DNA from: an uncultured Butyricicoccus sp.
GTDB lineage: Bacteria > Bacillota > Clostridia > Oscillospirales > Butyricicoccaceae
Length of the DNA stretch: 64,000 nucleotides
Assembly: GCA_904420185.1 (NCBI GenBank)
Contig: CAJFUJ010000047.1
Location: 1-64,000, forward strand
Direction of reading: 5' to 3'
Positions within the stretch are counted from its first letter, which is position 1; every line of letters starts with the position of its first letter. Of the stretch, positions 60,947 through 64,000 are shown piece by piece. A model generated the notes under the pieces. The model saw only the letters and a list, made by a program, of their open reading frames with translations. It was not told the origin of the DNA and did no database searches. Both the position numbers and the translations under genes were made by a program.

Positions 60947-60964
60947 TTTAGAATATGTTATTAT
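60936..60964 (+). promoter_or_regulatory. Promoter of the LysR gene
   Basis: TTGAAA (60936-60941), 17 nt, TATTAT (60959-60964). It overlaps the divergent MarR promoter region, so the two regulators may influence each other. Confidence 0.6.
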
Positions 60965-61057
60965 TAATTAAATAAGCTTATGAATTGTACACAGAAACAA
61001 CAAATTGTGCGCCCTTGTTTTGCGGCCCATTGCATCCAAGAAAGGAGTGGAGGAAGG

Positions 61058-61954
61058 TTGAATACGTTTCAATTACAGTGTTTCCTAGCGGTCGCCGGTG
61101 AGCTCAACTTCGCGCGGGCAGCCGAACGGCTGCATGTAACCCAACCCGCCGTGACCCAGCAGATTCATTCCTTGGAAAAGGAGCTGGGCGTCAAGCTGTT
61201 CCGTCGGACTACCCGTGTAGTTCGCCTGACCGAAGAAGGGTTTCTATTTTTGGTGGATGCCCAGCGCATGGTGGACATCTCCGCCCGGGCCATCAAGCGG
61301 TTTGCAGATCCCGAACAGCGGGAGATCCGGACCTTTTCCATCGGCTGTTTTGGCTACACGCCGCTGTTCGCTCTTTCCGGCGTGCTGCGCCAGCTCAAAC
61401 AGCGGCATCCCGATTTGCATCCACGCCTGCGGGCGGCGCCGTTTTCCCCGCTGTACCGGCTGCTTGAAGATGAGGAGATCGATGTGCTGCTGGGTTATCG
61501 GGAGGACGACGGCAAAAAAATCGCCGCTTCCTATCGGGAAGTGGCAAAAGTCCCCATTGTATGTGTCGGCCGGCCCGAAAGCGGATTGGCCGGCCGCACG
61601 CACATCACCTTAGATGACCTGCGGCAACACAAGCTCATCTTGCTCTATCCGGAGCGCGCACAGGCCGATATCGCCCAAATCCAAGGGCAGCTGATCGGCG
61701 GGCGCTCGGCCAGGGATCTGTATTTCTGTGAATCGGCAGAGGCAGGCATGGTGCTGGCCGAAGCCGGGCTGGGCGTATTCATCCTGCCCGATTTGTTCAT
61801 CCCCTCGATGCCATCGTTCACCCGCCTGCCGCTCGATGGCGTGCGGCCGGTATCCTTTGGCGCCTATTACACTTCGTTGGCCCAAAACGCGCTATTACGC
61901 GACTTTTTGCACCTGCTCAAGGAAAGTTTCCAGGCGCGAAGCAGCACCCCCTAG
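61058..61954 (+). CDS. LysR family transcription regulator
   Basis: A 298-residue regulator with the LysR helix-turn-helix (LNFARAAERLHVTQPAVTQQ, near 16-35) followed by the signature LEKELGVKLFRRT and a periplasmic-binding-protein-like effector domain. The start is TTG at 61058, with GGAGGAAGG upstream. It is divergent from the MarR-ABC operon, and no metabolic gene that would suggest an effector is attached, so its target is unknown. Confidence 0.92.
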   Translation: MNTFQLQCFLAVAGELNFARAAERLHVTQPAVTQQIHSLEKELGVKLFRRTTRVVRLTEEGFLFLVDAQRMVDISARAIKRFADPEQREIRTFSIGCFGYTPLFALSGVLRQLKQRHPDLHPRLRAAPFSPLYRLLEDEEIDVLLGYREDDGKKIAASYREVAKVPIVCVGRPESGLAGRTHITLDDLRQHKLILLYPERAQADIAQIQGQLIGGRSARDLYFCESAEAGMVLAEAGLGVFILPDLFIPSMPSFTRLPLDGVRPVSFGAYYTSLAQNALLRDFLHLLKESFQARSSTP

Positions 61955-62043
61955 CGGGGGGCCAGCCCCTGCGAACCTCTTTTATCATTCCTCTTCCTCT
62001 TTTTAGATTTTTACCGAAATCTTGCGCAAAATCGGTTTTGGGC

Positions 62044-62073
62044 TTGACAAGAGGGTTAGCCCTGGCATACAAT
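62044..62073 (+). promoter_or_regulatory. Promoter of feoAB
   Basis: TTGACA (62044-62049), 18 nt, TACAAT (62068-62073), about 50 bp before feoA. Confidence 0.75.
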
Positions 62074-62074
62074 A

Positions 62075-62094
62075 TTGTTAACCCCAGTTAACAA
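62075..62094. promoter_or_regulatory. Inverted repeat in the feoAB leader
   Basis: A perfect 8-bp inverted repeat TTGTTAAC-CCCA-GTTAACAA directly after the -10 of the feoAB promoter. Its position fits an operator for an iron-responsive repressor (Fur or DtxR type), but neither consensus is matched exactly. Confidence 0.6.
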
Positions 62095-62124
62095 AACAGC
62101 GGGGTATAGGAACGAGGAAGAACA

Positions 62125-62349
62125 ATGAAAACCTTAGCAAACTTAAAGCCGGGCCAAACGGGCGTGGTGCAGTCCATCACGGCCGAAGGCGCGGTCAAGC
62201 AGCATTTTCTGGATATGGGCATCACGCGCGGCGTGCGCATCCAGCTGGAGCGGCGCGCGCCCTTTGGCGACCCGCTGGCGGTGCGCCTGCGCGGGTACAG
62301 CCTGTCGCTGCGCAAAGACGAGGCAAGGAAAATCTGTATTGTGGACTAA
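62125..62349 (+). CDS. feoA: Ferrous iron transport protein A
   Basis: A 74-residue SH3-like protein that accompanies FeoB. LKPGQTGVVQSI, FLDMGITRGVRIQLE and the closing LSLRKDEARKICIV are typical, and the length is normal. CGAGGAAG lies before the ATG. It is followed by feoB after 18 bases and is preceded by a strong promoter with an inverted repeat, consistent with iron control. Confidence 0.95.
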   Translation: MKTLANLKPGQTGVVQSITAEGAVKQHFLDMGITRGVRIQLERRAPFGDPLAVRLRGYSLSLRKDEARKICIVD

Positions 62350-62367
62350 ATCGAGGACAAAGCAAAA

Positions 62368-64000
62368 TTGAAAACAGGAAGAACAACGATTGCCATCATG
62401 GGCAATCCGAACAGCGGCAAGACCACGCTGTTCATCAAGCTGACCGGGTCCAACCAGCACGTCGGCAACTGGCCGGGCGTCACTGTGGACCGAAAGACCG
62501 GTCAGATTCACCATGCCGGAAAGGTGGTCGATGTGGTCGATCTGCCCGGCATCTATTCGCTCTCCCCCTTCACCCAGGAGGAGATCATCGCGCGCGAATT
62601 CGTCCTATCCGACGAGCTGGACGGCATCCTCAACATCGTGGACGCCACCAACATCGAGCGCAACCTGTACTTAACCATGCAGCTCATCGCGCTGGGGCTG
62701 CCCATGGTCATCGCGCTGAATTTCATCGACGACTGCCGCGCCCAGGGCGTGCAAATCGATTGCCAGACCATGAGCGACCTTTTGGGGGTGCGCGTCATCC
62801 CGATTTCGGCGCGCCACGGCGAAAACATGGACGCCCTGCTCGACGCCGTCACCGGCACCCTCACGCCCCCCGCCCACCAGCCCGACTATCTGCACGGGGT
62901 GGGCGCGGCCATCCGCCGGGTGTCCGGCCTGCTGGACGGGCAGCCGTTGCGGCGGGCCAGCCTGCCGTTTTACGCCGAAAAGCTGCTCGAGGGCGACAGC
63001 CATGTGCAAAAAACCCTATCCCTGCCCGACCCGGTGCGGCACGAGATTTCGCACGTGGCCCTGAGCCTGTGCAGCCACCAAAACAGCACCGACAACCAGA
63101 TGATCATGGCCGACGCCCTATATGACTTCATCGAAGGGGTTGTCAAACAGTGCTATGTCCGCCCGGAAAACCCGCCCCTCACCACCACCGAGCGCATCGA
63201 CCGGGTGGTGATGAACAAGTGGCTGGCGCTGCCCATTTTTGCGCTCATCATGTGCGTGATGTTTTTGGCCACCTTCGGGCCGATCGGCAGCACGCTGATG
63301 GACGGGCTGGACGGCTTGATTCAGGGCCGCCTGTCGCCGGCGGTGGAGAGCGGGCTGCTGGCCATCGGCGCGTCCGACTGGGTCATCGGCCTGGTGTGCG
63401 ACGGCATCATCGGCGGCGTCGGCGGGGTTGTGAGCTTCCTGCCGCAGATTGTGATCTTGTTTTTGTTCCTGTCTGTGCTGGAGGACACCGGCTATCTGGC
63501 GCGCATCGCCTTTATCATGGACACGCTGCTGCGCAAGATCGGGCTTTCGGGCAAATCCTTTGTCCCCATGCTGATGGGGTTCGGGTGCACCACGCCCGCG
63601 GTCATGGCCGCGCGTACCATGGAAAATGAGGACGACCGCCGCATGACCATCATGCTCACGCCGTTCATGTCCTGCGGGGCCAAGCTGCCGGTGTATGCGC
63701 TGTTTTCGGCGGCGTTTTTCCCGGCCCACGCCGGGCTGGTCACCATCAGCCTGTATGTACTGGGCATCGTCATGGCGATTGTGGCCGGGTTCATCTTGAA
63801 AAAGACGGTGTTCCGCAGCGTGTCGTCGGGGTTTGTCCTGGAGCTGCCCACCTATCGCCTGCCCACCTTCAAGGGCACGGTGCGCAATATGTGGACCCGC
63901 GCCAAGGACTTCCTGACCAAGGCCGGTACCATCATCTTTTTGATGAGCGTGCTCATCTGGCTGCTGCAAAACTTCACACCCACCCTGGGCGTGGCGGAAA
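62368..64000 (+). CDS. feoB: Ferrous iron transporter FeoB (5' part, runs off the window)
   Basis: The first 544 residues of a membrane Fe(II) transporter. The N-terminal G domain has the P-loop GNPNSGKTT, switch WPGVTVDRKTG, G3 DLPGIYSL and a G4-like NFID. The gate regions follow, with membrane helices from about residue 285 and the conserved SFLPQIVILFLFLSVLEDTG, GFGCTTPAV and SCGAKLPVY cysteine motifs. There is no stop before the window ends. The start is TTG at 62368, with GAGGA about 11 bases upstream, and the gene is operonic with feoA. Confidence 0.95.
   Translation, partial: MKTGRTTIAIMGNPNSGKTTLFIKLTGSNQHVGNWPGVTVDRKTGQIHHAGKVVDVVDLPGIYSLSPFTQEEIIAREFVLSDELDGILNIVDATNIERNLYLTMQLIALGLPMVIALNFIDDCRAQGVQIDCQTMSDLLGVRVIPISARHGENMDALLDAVTGTLTPPAHQPDYLHGVGAAIRRVSGLLDGQPLRRASLPFYAEKLLEGDSHVQKTLSLPDPVRHEISHVALSLCSHQNSTDNQMIMADALYDFIEGVVKQCYVRPENPPLTTTERIDRVVMNKWLALPIFALIMCVMFLATFGPIGSTLMDGLDGLIQGRLSPAVESGLLAIGASDWVIGLVCDGIIGGVGGVVSFLPQIVILFLFLSVLEDTGYLARIAFIMDTLLRKIGLSGKSFVPMLMGFGCTTPAVMAARTMENEDDRRMTIMLTPFMSCGAKLPVYALFSAAFFPAHAGLVTISLYVLGIVMAIVAGFILKKTVFRSVSSGFVLELPTYRLPTFKGTVRNMWTRAKDFLTKAGTIIFLMSVLIWLLQNFTPTLGVAE

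Noticed and set aside
61947..61961. Small CCCCC/GGGGG hairpin over the LysR stop codon as a terminator
   Set aside because: The stem is five pairs and the T-rich stretch starts about 20 bases later, so it does not have the form of an intrinsic terminator.

Overview
The window reads as one continuous stretch of housekeeping chromosome from a GC-rich, low-oxygen Firmicute, most likely an Oscillospirales/Ruminococcaceae-type gut Clostridium. The reasons are the glgB-glgC-glgD-glgA-glgP glycogen cluster with a GlgD paralogue, a Gram-positive WalRKHI(J) system, a GerS-like lipoprotein next to alanine racemase, flavodiiron and rubredoxin chemistry, and sigma-A promoters of TTGACA/TATAAT type in front of very GC-rich genes. 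The genus cannot be fixed from the sequence alone. I see no rRNA, tRNA, CRISPR array, insertion sequence, prophage or plasmid gene.

Layout. 0.1-6.3 kb: PIN-PhoH ATPase and HD hydrolase, a membrane acyltransferase-like protein, and a copA-csoR copper operon whose CopA carries a CopZ-like domain at its C-terminus. 6.5-11.7 kb: an Asp23 protein, a FakA-like kinase, Pth and a short UvrA-like ATPase. 11.7-16.1 kb: a minus-strand chain ymfF-ymfH-lgt-folD in which every stop codon overlaps the next start. 16.4-20.1 kb: the translation/secretion block ylxM-ffh-rpsP-khpA-rimM-trmD, then a PfkB sugar kinase. 21.3-29.3 kb: rlmH, walJ and murA, then walI, walH, walK and walR (all minus). 29.3-40.8 kb: a Nudix hydrolase, a GH13 amylase and the glycogen operon. 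41-44.7 kb: cinA, thiI and a cysteine desulfurase. 44.9-46.4 kb: a small secreted DADGDG-repeat protein, an ECF sigma factor and an RsgI-like anti-sigma factor. 46.5-51.6 kb: two Rrf2 regulators, an unknown gene, and an acyl-CoA dehydrogenase/ETF-alpha/rubredoxin fusion followed by a flavodiiron protein. 51.7-56.6 kb: a secreted protein, an EndoA/MazF toxin, alr, a GerS-like lipoprotein, nnrD and a LexA-like repressor. 56.7-61.9 kb: a MarR-regulated heterodimeric ABC exporter with a divergent LysR regulator. 62-64 kb: feoA and the 5' part of feoB.

The most interesting unit is at 47.86-51.67 kb. A promoter with an inverted repeat in its spacer drives an Rrf2 regulator containing three cysteines. 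Behind it lies a single polypeptide joining an acyl-CoA dehydrogenase, the FAD-binding domain of ETF-alpha and a rubredoxin, and immediately after that a class A flavodiiron protein. Read together, this looks like a compact route for passing electrons from an acyl-CoA to O2 or NO. That role is inferred from domain order and neighbourhood.

A second theme is a family of dispersed intergenic GC-rich repeats (five clear copies). They are built of short hairpins, and two copies share a tail of two further hairpins with a compensating base-pair change. One copy lies inside the walR-walK operon.
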